DNA of 64,000 nt from CAZJYI01 sp964550025 (GCA_964550025.1 CAZJYI010000018.1:39025-103024); one strand, 5' to 3'; counted from the first letter of the stretch, positions 43,204 through 51,952 are shown. Translations and numbers: made by a program. Notes: generated by a model from the letters alone, not told the origin.

Positions 43204-46200
43204 TCACGGAGCAGAAGACTCCACCAGGCGGAGCACCCTGTACAGTTCCGTTGCGCCCCAGGCTTGTGCGCAGCAGCCCCGCTCGCGGTGGGGGGCGTTG
43301 CCGTCGAGGATCTCGGGCGTGTGGCCCACGCAGCCTCCTTCGATGAGCTCGACGCTACTCGACAAGATGGCTCGCGCCGTGTCGGCAACGCTTGGCCCGT
43401 GCACCTTCAGTAGGGCCTCGGCGTACGAAGGGAAAGGCCAGGTCCACGCCGTGCCGTTGTGATAGGCGGGTTTGCGGCTCGTGTCTTCGTCGCCTTCGTA
43501 GCGTCCCTGGTAAGGCCGGTTGGGATCGTTGAGCAGGGCGCCGTCGCGGTGAATGGCGATCGGGCAGGCGACGGGCCGGTCGGCCAGACTGCGAATGGCG
43601 CCGGGAACGAGCAGCTCCGCCGAGGACCGCACTACGCGCGCGGCCATGGCTTTGTCGCTGACAGCCCCAAGCGTGATTGCGAGAAGCTGGTTGGGACGCA
43701 GGGCGTCGTCCGCGCGGGCGGCGGCCGCACCAGCGGGTGAGGACGCGTGCAGGCAGTCGGACAGCCAATCACGGTCCGCAACCGAATAGTGCAAGAGGAT
43801 GGCGTCGGCAATACGGTCACGCAGCTCTTGCCAGTGGCCCTCGGGGGCGATGGAGACCATCATGCTCACGGCATGGTACCACAGGGCCTGTATCTCGATA
43901 GGGTACCCCTCGCGCGGTGTCCCCGCCGGGTGGTTCGTGTCCATCCAGGTGAAATGGGAAGGGCTGAACACCAGGCCTGATTCGGGATCCATGACGATGC
44001 CGTTCGGTGTGCCCGCGATGTAGTGGTGCGCGATCGAGGACAGAACGTCTCGCAATCGCCGCCCGCCGCAATCGGTCTCCAGCGCCGATGTGTCGCGGGA
44101 CGCGGCGAGCAGGTCGGCGCAGGCGACGAAGAGCCACAAGGGGGCATCCGAGGTGTCTCGATTGGAGTCGTCGTTTCCCCGAATCATGTTCGGCAGCGTG
44201 CCTTCCCGCTCGAAACGTGCGAACTGCCGCAGGATGTCGAGGGACTCGCGGTGCATGCCCGCCGCGATCATCCCGCGCAGGCAGATCAGCGTGTCCCGGC
44301 CCCAATCCAGGAACCACGGGTATCCTGCTATGACGGTCAGGGAATCGTCGCGCTTTACGACGAATCCCCGAATGGCGTGTTGAGCCGCCCGTTCAAGCGA
44401 CAGCCGCTCGGCGGCGGGAGCCGCCGGTTGCTCGGTGGCGTCACGAGGCGCGTTGGCCCCCGTTGCCTTGGCCGCTTCCGCCGTTGCCTGCAATTCCACT
44501 TCGGCGCCACCCGTCAGTTCGCATTCGAAATAACCGGGGCTGAAGACGTCGGTGTGCGGTTCGAGACCGCGTTCGGCTTCCGCGTCGTGGTGCACCATGT
44601 ACGTCCATTCGTCTTCGCGAACGAAACGGCCGCCCGGCAACGCGACACGTAGCGTATGCGATTCGAATGGCGCAAAACAGAACGCGTCACTTTCAGCGCG
44701 CACGGCGGACGGCCAGCGCGATTCCGCGCCGCCAAAGGCCTTGGTGACATCGTGAAAACCGCGATCTTCGAGGTCGGGACGCAGGATCAGACGCACGGCC
44801 TGTTCGTCCACCAGAGAGCCGCGGTCGTCGCCGGATGTCGCGCGCTTGATCCGGAGCCGAACCGTGTTGTGTCCAGCGCCCAGCGACAGTGCGATGTTCA
44901 GTGCAACGGTCTTGCCCATCCCGATCGGTGCGCGCATTCGCCAGTACAGGTTCCCGTCGGGCGGTGCGGAGAACGTCTCCGTACAGTCCGCTCCCAGTTC
45001 GTGCGAGTAGTCGCGGAAGACGACCCACGCCCGGCAGCGGCGCAGCAGGACTCGGCGGTCGACGGGCACCGCGGGGTCGAGATTGGCGGCGAGCAGGGCA
45101 TCGTAGCGGCTGTTGAGCGTTCCCCAGGAGGCGTGGACGAGGGAGATCGCGCCGCAACCGTTGGTGCAGATCCCATAGAGGTCTTCGGTCGCGATGCGCT
45201 CCCGCCCTGCCTCGATTGTTACGGACGGGGCCCGGCTTTCTGCGAGCCGGAGCAGTTCAGCCCGGCCCCGACGGCATGCCTCCGGCCCGAATACCTGGAA
45301 CTCGAGTCCGAGGCGTTCGTGCTGGTCCGGGGGCGGTTCGGGGGCGAACAGGACGAAGTGCTCTCCGGTGGCCGAGCGGAGGCTGTGTTCGCGTCGCACG
45401 GCCCTATCTCCACGCAGAAGAGTAACGGCGAACGGAAAAGGGCTCTTCAGATGCAGAATGTGTCGGGGCGGCGCCATGACAACGCGTGTCAGGTCGCGCG
45501 GCCACGACCACGCGACGACGGGTGCGTAGTCCCCCGAAGGAGCCCACTCCGCGGCAAAGCCCTCCGGGTTACGAAGAAGACGGTCGGCATCCTCCGCCAG
45601 CGAAATGCTGTCGGTCGGCATTCCCGCCCCCAGCGCCCTGCACAACTCGACCACTTTGCCGCGGGCGCGGTGCCGGTTCCTCCTGTGCCTCGCGTGTTCC
45701 GGGGACATCTTCTCGACGGTACCGCTCGCGAGGGCATCGTCCGCGCGGGCCAGGCACAGCACTTCCCCCGGGGCAAGGCGCAGGTGGTGGTCCCCCGCGC
45801 CGTGATCCGGTTCGCGCGGGTGCTCCGTTAGCAGGTCGACGGCGCTATCTCCGAGGGAAGCCACCGAGGCGGGCCAACGAACCGTTGTTGGCTGCCCGGT
45901 ATCCAGGTTGATGAATGCGAGCAGGGGGCGCCTTCCGGATTCGTCGACCCGCCGCAACGCGATAGCCGATTCGTTGCCGCCGATGTCCAGGAGGCGCAGG
46001 GTTGCGTTGGGGCCGAAGGCCGGGTGAGAAGACAAGATGGCGTTTATGCGGGTGAGTTCGGCTACCTGGTTAGGCTCCTGTCCCCACCGCAGGGGAGGGG
46101 CCCCGTGCACGTCCACCTTCTCCGTGGCAAACCACTCGACGCCGCCCGTGATTCCGTAGATTCCGTTGTGCGAGCACAGGGCGGCGAGCGCAGTTCTCAT

Positions 46201-47502
46201 GCGGGCATACTCGGGGGACGTTGCGGCGAGGCGGTTGTTGTCGTGCGTCTCGGCGTAGTGGACCATGATGCCTTTGCTGGCTGAGACGCGGACGGCATGT
46301 CCGAGGCACTGCTCGACCTGTTGCCGGTCGCCGCACTGGAACAGCTCGGAGTAGGCCCAGTTCAGTCCCGCATCCGCGAGGAGGGACTCGGTTGTGTCCA
46401 TGCTGCCGCCCAGGCCCTCCAGCAGGAAAACCGTTTCCGGATAGGCATTCCGGACCTTGGCGACGATGTACTCCCAGACGGGGAAGGGGACCATGTAGCC
46501 GGCGTCGCAACGGAAGCCGTCAACTCCCTGGCGGCACCAGAAGAGAAACACGTCCGCCATGTAGCGCCACAGCGCCCTGTGTCGGTAGTCCAGTTCGGAG
46601 AGGTCCTGCCAGGTGACGCCCCAGGCGCCGGGGGAGCGGAACGAGCGGTCCTGCTCGCGCACGAACCACTCCGGATGGTGGATCTGAAGCCAGGATGCCC
46701 ATCCCGTGTGGTTGATCGGGACGTCGAGGAAGAGCCGTCCGTCACGGAAGTGTACGGCGTCAACCAGCTCGCGAAACTGGTCGAGCGGGGTGGTCTTCCT
46801 GTCGAAGTCGGCCAGTGACGGATCGACGTCCATGTAGTCCAGCGCGGCAAACGGGCTGCCGAAGCGGCCCATCCTGGCGTAGGTCGTCGGGCAGGGGAAG
46901 ATGGGGAGAAGCTGGATGACGCGGAACCCCATCGTGTCAATGATGTGACCGAGCTGAGCAATGAGCTCGCGAAAGGTGCCGGAGGGCGGAATGACGGAGT
47001 ACCCGTCGGTCTCTAGCCGGGCCATGACCGCCTCGTGAGGGTCGGGGGGCGTGGCCGATCGGAAGCGTGCATGGAACTGCCGGACGAAGGCCGTGTAGAC
47101 CGCATTGCCGGCCACGGCGTCGGCCGGCTCGACCTTGATGTGCACATTGTGGCCTCCCGGCCAGAGCGGTTCGTCACCGTCCGACGGCAGGAACAGGGCC
47201 TTGGCGGCGAATCGACCGACCTCGTGGAGCGGAAGCGTGATCTCGTGCAGGCCTTCTCCTTTGCTCGACATGGGGATATCATGCCACTCGTGATGCAGGA
47301 TGGGTCGGGACGATTCGACGTGGGCGATGATCTCGCGCCGCCGTACGGCGGCATGACAGAGGTTCGTGCGGAGCGAAGCCGTACCGGCCACGGGCGGCGA
47401 GACCCTCAGGGAGAAGGTCAGACAATCCCCCACGTTCCGGAGCAGCGCGCACCCGGGCGCGGGCGTCTGAGTCAGTTGCAGGTTGTGCATGGCGCTTGTC
47501 AT
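43204..47502 (-). CDS. Two-domain glycogen debranching enzyme (GH13 alpha-amylase + amylo-alpha-1,6-glucosidase)
   Basis: A 1432-residue fusion. The N-terminal half is a GH13 barrel: DVPINH (260-265), GFRCD with nucleophile D333, E362 in FLLEG, and HDN with D421. The C-terminal ~450 residues are a GDE_C/GH133 (alpha/alpha)6 domain, with AGYPWFLDWGRDTLICLRG, RFEREGTLPNMIRGNDDSN and NGTAWTWPFPSY. This matches the eukaryotic debranching-enzyme order: 4-alpha-glucanotransferase, then 1,6-glucosidase. It should remove branch points from glycogen in the cytoplasm; there is no signal peptide. The start is uncertain (47502 or 47490), and no ribosome-binding site is evident. Confidence 0.92.
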   Translation of the reverse strand: MTSAMHNLQLTQTPAPGCALLRNVGDCLTFSLRVSPPVAGTASLRTNLCHAAVRRREIIAHVESSRPILHHEWHDIPMSSKGEGLHEITLPLHEVGRFAAKALFLPSDGDEPLWPGGHNVHIKVEPADAVAGNAVYTAFVRQFHARFRSATPPDPHEAVMARLETDGYSVIPPSGTFRELIAQLGHIIDTMGFRVIQLLPIFPCPTTYARMGRFGSPFAALDYMDVDPSLADFDRKTTPLDQFRELVDAVHFRDGRLFLDVPINHTGWASWLQIHHPEWFVREQDRSFRSPGAWGVTWQDLSELDYRHRALWRYMADVFLFWCRQGVDGFRCDAGYMVPFPVWEYIVAKVRNAYPETVFLLEGLGGSMDTTESLLADAGLNWAYSELFQCGDRQQVEQCLGHAVRVSASKGIMVHYAETHDNNRLAATSPEYARMRTALAALCSHNGIYGITGGVEWFATEKVDVHGAPPLRWGQEPNQVAELTRINAILSSHPAFGPNATLRLLDIGGNESAIALRRVDESGRRPLLAFINLDTGQPTTVRWPASVASLGDSAVDLLTEHPREPDHGAGDHHLRLAPGEVLCLARADDALASGTVEKMSPEHARHRRNRHRARGKVVELCRALGAGMPTDSISLAEDADRLLRNPEGFAAEWAPSGDYAPVVAWSWPRDLTRVVMAPPRHILHLKSPFPFAVTLLRGDRAVRREHSLRSATGEHFVLFAPEPPPDQHERLGLEFQVFGPEACRRGRAELLRLAESRAPSVTIEAGRERIATEDLYGICTNGCGAISLVHASWGTLNSRYDALLAANLDPAVPVDRRVLLRRCRAWVVFRDYSHELGADCTETFSAPPDGNLYWRMRAPIGMGKTVALNIALSLGAGHNTVRLRIKRATSGDDRGSLVDEQAVRLILRPDLEDRGFHDVTKAFGGAESRWPSAVRAESDAFCFAPFESHTLRVALPGGRFVREDEWTYMVHHDAEAERGLEPHTDVFSPGYFECELTGGAEVELQATAEAAKATGANAPRDATEQPAAPAAERLSLERAAQHAIRGFVVKRDDSLTVIAGYPWFLDWGRDTLICLRGMIAAGMHRESLDILRQFARFEREGTLPNMIRGNDDSNRDTSDAPLWLFVACADLLAASRDTSALETDCGGRRLRDVLSSIAHHYIAGTPNGIVMDPESGLVFSPSHFTWMDTNHPAGTPREGYPIEIQALWYHAVSMMVSIAPEGHWQELRDRIADAILLHYSVADRDWLSDCLHASSPAGAAAARADDALRPNQLLAITLGAVSDKAMAARVVRSSAELLVPGAIRSLADRPVACPIAIHRDGALLNDPNRPYQGRYEGDEDTSRKPAYHNGTAWTWPFPSYAEALLKVHGPSVADTARAILSSSVELIEGGCVGHTPEILDGNAPHRERGCCAQAWGATELYRVLRLVESSAP

Positions 47503-47574
47503 GACAGGCGCGTGTTCTACTGTGGCGGGGCCCCGGAAGCAAGGGTAAAGCCACGCGCGAGACTTCGGGACCCG

Positions 47575-47653
47575 CTCGCCCACGCTCGCGGCTACGGGGA
47601 CGTCCCCCATCTGCGGGCCTCGGAATCACGCTCGCCCACGCTTGCGGCTACGG
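47575..47653. repeat. Direct repeat pair CTCGCCCACGCT(C/T)GCGGCTACGG
   Basis: A 23-nt unit occurs at 47575-47597 and 47631-47653 with a single difference, in the gap between the debranching enzyme and fxsA. A related unit is at 8757-8780. Each ends in GGCTACG, like other intergenic repeats in this window. Confidence 0.8.
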
Positions 47654-47724
47654 AGGGCGCGATTAGTATTGCGGTCGTCGTGGGCTGGCGATACTGTGGG
47701 TGTACTGTTGTGGGAGACGCCCGT

Positions 47725-48126
47725 ATGATTTTTTCGTTCCTGGTCGCCATTTTCATCCTGATGCCCATCGCGGAGATTGCCGTTCTTCTCAGGGTGCACG
47801 ATGCGATCGGCCTGTTCGATACGCTGATGCTGGTCGTGGTGACGGGGTTCGCCGGGGCCTTTCTCGCGCGGCAACAGGGAATGCTGGTGCTCTTTCAGAT
47901 CCAGAAGGACATGTCCGAAGGACGCATGCCCGCCCCGCGACTGATGGACGGGGTGATGATTCTCATTGCCGGCGTCCTGTTGATCACGCCGGGACTGATT
48001 ACCGACGCGATCGGTTTCCTGCTCCTGGTTCCGCTGGTGCGGGCGGGGATACGCCGCTGGCTGCAGCGCAAGATTGCGTCCAGGATACGGGAAGGGTCGG
48101 CTGACGTTACCGTCTGGCGATGGTAG
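47725..48126 (+). CDS. fxsA: FxsA-family membrane protein
   Basis: A 133-residue protein with three to four hydrophobic segments and the FxsA signatures: PIAEIAVLLRVHDAIG near the start, VVVTGFAGAFLARQQG and DGVMILIAGVLLITPGLITDAIG. In E. coli, FxsA binds the T7 exclusion protein PifA, but in most bacteria the role is unknown. GGGAG lies eight to twelve bases before the ATG. It is convergent with the tandem-receiver gene. Confidence 0.9.
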   Translation: MIFSFLVAIFILMPIAEIAVLLRVHDAIGLFDTLMLVVVTGFAGAFLARQQGMLVLFQIQKDMSEGRMPAPRLMDGVMILIAGVLLITPGLITDAIGFLLLVPLVRAGIRRWLQRKIASRIREGSADVTVWRW

Positions 48127-48136
48127 CGGTGGGGAC

Positions 48137-49009
48137 CTACCGGTCTGCCGCCCGTCTCCGGCTCACCACCGCTTCCACGGCTTCCTGGATGGCGACGGGA
48201 CTCTCGTTGCGCACGATCTGAATGGGCATCTGCAGATTCTGCAGACGGTGGGCGATGCGGTCGGTGATCGTGTTCGTGCCGTCGTACAACACGACAGGGA
48301 TGGCGCGGGTCTCCTCGTATTTCGCCAGGTCCGTGACGACCAGGCTGCCGCTTGTTCCCGTGAGGACCTCCTTGATGATGATGGCGTCAGGACGTTCCTT
48401 CGCGGCCATGGCGGCCAGCGGAGCGGGGTTGGGGGCCACCTCGACGGTGTAGCCGCTCTTCCTGAAGGAACGCCGGAGGCTGTACGCGGTACGCTCGTCG
48501 TCTTCCACGAGCAGGACCTTGATGGCGGGTGCTTCTTCCCCGGATTCGGGCCCGGCGGACGCTGGCGGCGGTTCGGCGCTCTCTTCCGGCTCGATCTCCC
48601 GCATGCCCTCTTCGTCGAACGTGAGATGGCGCCCGAGCTTCGCCAGGATGTCCTTGACCTGCGCGACCAGTTCCAGTTCCGATGCCTCCTTCGACAGGAA
48701 AGACGCCACGCCGGTCTTGGCGTAGAAATCCTCCATCTTGCTGTCTGCCGTGTAAACGAGCACCGGATAGCGGAGGTGCCCGGACCGCAGAGTGAGCAGC
48801 TTGAGGAACTTCGTGCCCTTCTTGCCACGCATCACCGGATCGACGATGATCAGATCCGGTTCGTGCTTGCGCATGACCTTGAAAGCTTCCTTCCCGTTCG
48901 CAGCGGTGTGGACCTCATAGCCGTGAAAGCGGAGATAGTCGCCGAGACAGGCCCTCAGAAGGGGATTGTCGTCCACGAACAGGATACGATGTTGCACGGG
49001 TGCCTTCAT
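48137..49009 (-). CDS. Tandem receiver (REC-REC) protein with degenerate second domain
   Basis: A 290-residue protein with two CheY-like domains and no output domain. The first (8-125) is complete, with D13/D14, phospho-acceptor D57 (LIIVDPVM) and K107. The second (164-285) keeps the acidic pair (E169, D170, D171), but the acceptor position is K213 (IIIKEVLTG), so it cannot be phosphorylated in the usual way. A Glu/Pro-rich linker joins them. It may be a phosphorelay adaptor in which domain 2 binds a partner constitutively. Confidence 0.88.
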   Translation of the reverse strand: MKAPVQHRILFVDDNPLLRACLGDYLRFHGYEVHTAANGKEAFKVMRKHEPDLIIVDPVMRGKKGTKFLKLLTLRSGHLRYPVLVYTADSKMEDFYAKTGVASFLSKEASELELVAQVKDILAKLGRHLTFDEEGMREIEPEESAEPPPASAGPESGEEAPAIKVLLVEDDERTAYSLRRSFRKSGYTVEVAPNPAPLAAMAAKERPDAIIIKEVLTGTSGSLVVTDLAKYEETRAIPVVLYDGTNTITDRIAHRLQNLQMPIQIVRNESPVAIQEAVEAVVSRRRAADR

Positions 49010-49152
49010 AGCGATTCCGCGTCATGTGAGCGGACAGGCATCGTAGACGGGGCAGGGGAGGGTGTCAAGCGAGTGCTGGTGCGCAGATGGGAGAAGGCGG
49101 GGACATCGTGACCCAGGGGGGAGGAAGAGGTGGCGCGTGCTGGAATGCGGGG

Positions 49153-49395
49153 TCAATCAGGAGAGGAACCCGACACCTCGACTTCCAGTATCTCCGCTTC
49201 CGCCTTGCGCAGGGTGAGGTTGAATCCCCGCAGCTCGATCTCAACCGGATCGCCCATCGGTGCCTTTCGCAACAGTCTGAAGGTCGCGCCCTTGACCAGG
49301 CCCATTCGAAGGAGCTTGTGGCGATAGGCCCTGTCCGTGCCCGAATACCCGACCAGCTTTCCTTCCTGCCCGATGCGCATCTCTTTGATCTTCAT
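49153..49395 (-). CDS. feoA: FeoA-domain protein
   Basis: An 80-residue SH3-like FeoA protein (IGQEGKLVGYSG, HKLLRMGLVKGATFRLL, VEIELRGFNLTLRKAEAEIL). FeoA proteins assist the ferrous iron transporter FeoB. Its ATG overlaps the stop of the preceding FeoA gene (ATGA). No feoB follows: the next gene on this strand is the tandem-receiver protein after a 143-bp gap. Confidence 0.88.
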   Translation of the reverse strand: MKIKEMRIGQEGKLVGYSGTDRAYRHKLLRMGLVKGATFRLLRKAPMGDPVEIELRGFNLTLRKAEAEILEVEVSGSSPD

Positions 49396-49634
49396 TCCGG
49401 CAAGGCCCTCACCATCACTTTCTCGGCCATTCCGTGCCCCATCGATATGCGCGTGTCTCCGACCGCCAGCAGCAGGCGACCGCCGTCTCCGCCGATGAGG
49501 ACCTTGACCTCACAGCCCACGAAGAGCCCCATGCCGATGACCCGTTGCTGGAAGTCCCCTCCGCCGCGCAGAGCAATTACGGTTGCCCTGGATCCGCCTG
49601 ACGTCTCCGTGAGTGGAATGACGCGTCTGCTCAT
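49392..49634 (-). CDS. feoA: FeoA-domain protein (second copy)
   Basis: An 80-residue FeoA-like SH3 protein (VIALRGGGDFQQRVIGMGLFVGCEVKVL, DTRISMGHGMAEKVMV). Its ATG directly follows the stop of the DtxR-type regulator with no base between, and it overlaps the next FeoA gene, so all three are coupled. The two FeoA proteins differ considerably from each other and probably pair or act as separate small regulators of iron uptake. Confidence 0.88.
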   Translation of the reverse strand: MSRRVIPLTETSGGSRATVIALRGGGDFQQRVIGMGLFVGCEVKVLIGGDGGRLLLAVGDTRISMGHGMAEKVMVRALPE

Positions 49635-50396
49635 CTAATCGACCCTCCTGACGAGAATGCCGGCGGCTTCGTCGTCCCGCAGTGAGAGATGATAGCCGCG
49701 TATCTTGACATCGATGTGAGAGCCGGACGGATCGACGTGGACCACCTCGGCGACGCTGCCGTTCGTCGCTCCCGTGTCCCGAATGCGGCGCCGCAACGCG
49801 CCGCGCCCCGACACGTCTTCGATCTGGCCCTTTTCGCCCGGTTGTAAATCGCGCAAGGACGCGGTGGCCGCCGAGGCGCCGCGTCTGAGGTCGGTCCGAA
49901 CTTCGTCGAGGCAGGCGGAGACACACCGCTCGCAGTCCTCCGGAGAGCTCGGGACCCGCGAGCAATGGTAGCCCGTTTCCGGGTCCCAATGCGCTCCCGC
50001 CCTGGGGCAGGTCTCGACGTATTCCGCGAAGTCGACGAGGCGGTCCACAATGCGCTTGGAAATGCCGTGCTCCATGCGGCATGCCGCCTCGTCCGCCTCC
50101 GCCGCGTCCACGGAGAGAACATTGACGAAAAAGTCCCGGAGGGCCTCATGGCGCCGCAGCACGCGGCTGGCGGCTTCCTTACCCTCCTGCGTGAGCGTGG
50201 CGAAACCATAACGCTCATAGTTTACAAGCCCGCGTTCCCGTAGCGCTTGGAGTGCCCCGGTGACCGAGGAGCGGTTGACCTTCATGCGCTCGGAGATGTC
50301 CTTCGAGCGCGCAACGGTACGCTCCCGGGTAAGGAGAAAAATGGCCTCAAGGTAGTTCTCGAGACTGGCACTCAACGTTTTCGCTGTTGCGGACAT
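49635..50396 (-). CDS. DtxR/MntR-family metal-dependent regulator with C-terminal FeoA domain
   Basis: A 253-residue repressor. The winged helix is at about 10-70 (LENYLEAIFLLTRE, SKDISERMKVNRSSVTGALQALRERG), the dimerisation domain follows with HEALRDFFVNVL and an EADEAACRMEHGIS helix providing metal ligands, then a Cys-rich insert (CPRAGAHW ... CSRVPSSPEDCERCVSAC) and an SH3-like FeoA domain at ~180-253. The Cys insert is extra compared with IdeR/MntR. ATG 50396 has GAGGAAA ahead. It probably controls the two feoA genes behind it in response to Fe(II) or Mn(II). Confidence 0.9.
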   Translation of the reverse strand: MSATAKTLSASLENYLEAIFLLTRERTVARSKDISERMKVNRSSVTGALQALRERGLVNYERYGFATLTQEGKEAASRVLRRHEALRDFFVNVLSVDAAEADEAACRMEHGISKRIVDRLVDFAEYVETCPRAGAHWDPETGYHCSRVPSSPEDCERCVSACLDEVRTDLRRGASAATASLRDLQPGEKGQIEDVSGRGALRRRIRDTGATNGSVAEVVHVDPSGSHIDVKIRGYHLSLRDDEAAGILVRRVD

Positions 50397-50578
50397 GTGA
50401 CCATTTCCTCGCGAAGACCGAATAAGTTCGGCGCGCGAAACATAATACGGCGGGACGTACGCGTCAAGGAGTTTTATCTGGTTTCGGCGGCACTCGTCCT
50501 GATAGCATTCGTCAACGCTGCGGACTAAACTGCGTTTCGCCACAAGGGTGCGGGGCATGCGAGGGCTGGGGGTGGATT

Positions 50579-51220
50579 GTGGAGAGTGGGATACGGTTGA
50601 CGGACGCTGAATGGGAGCAGATACTCGATGCCGTTCCGGACCTGATCGCTGTCGTCGACGGCGCATATCGCATTGTCAGGGTCAACACGGCCATGTGCCG
50701 GTACCTTGGCGTCGGGGACGCGGACGAGCTCATCGGCCGGCAGTGCTACGAGGTACTCCACGGAACGCGGGCGCCACCCGCCTTTTGTCCGCACGCGGCG
50801 CTTCTTGAAGACCATGAGGAACGCGTCGGCGAGGTCGTGATTGAGGAGACCGGCGAGACGTTGCTCGTGAAGTCATCACCGCTCAGGAACGCGGACGGCC
50901 GGGTGCGCGGGAGCGTGCACATCGCGTGCAACGCAGGGGTATACGGGCATACCGAGGTCCGCGACGACCGAAGCCGGCGCCGGCGTGTGCACAGAATTCG
51001 CGCGCGCCTGGACAGCCTGACGCCGCGGGAACGTGAGGTGCTGGAGTTCATCATCGGGGGCCTGCTCAACAAACAGGTCGCGGCAGAAATGGGGATTGCC
51101 GAGAAGACGGTGAAGATCCACCGCGGTCGCGTGATGAGGAAGATGCAGGTGGCGTCGTTTGCCGAGCTCGTTCGAGCGTGCGATGCGGCAGGGGTCCCGC
51201 CGCGAACAACATCCCTGTAG
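50579..51220 (+). CDS. PAS-domain LuxR/NarL-type transcriptional regulator
   Basis: A 213-residue protein with a PAS domain (~10-125) joined to a LuxR-type HTH (~145-205: LTPREREVLEFIIGGLLNKQVAAEMGIAEKTVKIH). The PAS region carries CYEVLHGTRAPPAFCPH, a Cys/His motif found in a PAS subgroup and suggestive of metal or redox sensing. There is no receiver domain, so the signal is probably sensed directly. The GTG start at 50579 has GGGGGT ahead. A perfect palindrome overlaps its stop codon, and an orphan receiver gene follows. Confidence 0.88.
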   Translation: MESGIRLTDAEWEQILDAVPDLIAVVDGAYRIVRVNTAMCRYLGVGDADELIGRQCYEVLHGTRAPPAFCPHAALLEDHEERVGEVVIEETGETLLVKSSPLRNADGRVRGSVHIACNAGVYGHTEVRDDRSRRRRVHRIRARLDSLTPREREVLEFIIGGLLNKQVAAEMGIAEKTVKIHRGRVMRKMQVASFAELVRACDAAGVPPRTTSL

Positions 51221-51233
51221 GACCATGGTCCTA
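51218..51233. promoter_or_regulatory. Perfect 16-bp palindrome, candidate operator
   Basis: TAGGACCATGGTCCTA is a perfect inverted repeat straddling the stop codon of the PAS-LuxR regulator and lying 100 bp before the orphan receiver gene. No loop or T-tract follows, so a terminator is unlikely. LuxR/FixJ-type regulators bind palindromes of this size, so it may be the operator through which the PAS-LuxR protein controls the receiver gene (inference). Confidence 0.5.
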
Positions 51234-51332
51234 TAGCCCTCCGGGGCCTCCTGCTGCTAAGTTTCCACGCTGCTGCCGGGAGCGAGTGCCGCCAGCCCGG
51301 CGTTGTCGACGTTCTGTGCGAGAGGGGGCGCC

Positions 51333-51893
51333 GTGCGCACACTGTTGATTGACGACAATCCTGGAGTCCTTCGGGTAACACGCAAACTGTTACAGCGGAT
51401 GGGCCATACCGTTCTTGATTTCTCGGACCCGCTGGAGGCCGTCAGGGCCCTTTCCGAGAACCCGTTTGACCTGGTTATCTGCGATGTTCAAATGCCGGGC
51501 ATGGACGGATTTCAGGTTGCTCGGAAAGTCGTCGAGGGGTTTGGGACGACACCGCCCAAGGTGTTGTTGATCTCCGGATACGATGCCGGGGGTCGCCTGG
51601 ATGAGTTTCCCCCTTCGGCCGTCATCGGGCTGCTTCCAAAGCCTTTCAGCGTGGCCGAGTTCGCCGAAGTACTTGATGTCGTAGAGAACACGCGCGAGAA
51701 ATGCCCGGGGAGAATAGCCGTGCTCTGCGAGCGGGTTCAGAAGCATCGTTGTGGTGAGGGTGACGATGCCCGGCTGTCCCTTTGCCACTCGCCGCAGTAT
51801 TCGGAGTGCGAGCACTATGACGCGATGTGCGGGGAGAGATTCCGTAGCTGGGTCTCTGCCGGCGGCGGGAAGCGCGAGACACCGTCAGCCTGA
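51333..51893 (+). CDS. Orphan response-regulator receiver with Cys-rich tail
   Basis: A 186-residue protein. Residues 1-120 form a receiver domain with D7/D8, acceptor D51 (LVICDVQMPGMDGF), S/T in LLISGYD and K104. The final ~65 residues contain seven Cys and two His (CPGRIAVLCERV ... HRCGEG ... CHSPQYSECEHYDAMC), which could bind a metal or an iron-sulfur cluster. GTG 51333 is preferred because GAGAGGGGG sits just ahead; the frame extends upstream to a TTG. It is likely controlled together with the PAS-LuxR regulator upstream. Confidence 0.8.
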   Translation: MRTLLIDDNPGVLRVTRKLLQRMGHTVLDFSDPLEAVRALSENPFDLVICDVQMPGMDGFQVARKVVEGFGTTPPKVLLISGYDAGGRLDEFPPSAVIGLLPKPFSVAEFAEVLDVVENTREKCPGRIAVLCERVQKHRCGEGDDARLSLCHSPQYSECEHYDAMCGERFRSWVSAGGGKRETPSA

Positions 51894-51912
51894 CCGGATG
51901 CGCCGCGGGTAG

Positions 51913-51952
51913 AAAAAAAGCACCCGCCCCGGCTGCCCGGGACGGGCGGGTG
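51913..51952 (-). terminator. Rho-independent terminator of the mscS-like gene
   Basis: On the minus strand a GC-rich 9-bp stem (CACCCGCCC / GGGCGGGTG) with a partly paired loop is followed directly by a run of seven T. It lies about 150 bp after the stop of the MscS-type channel gene and faces the orphan receiver gene. Confidence 0.85.
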
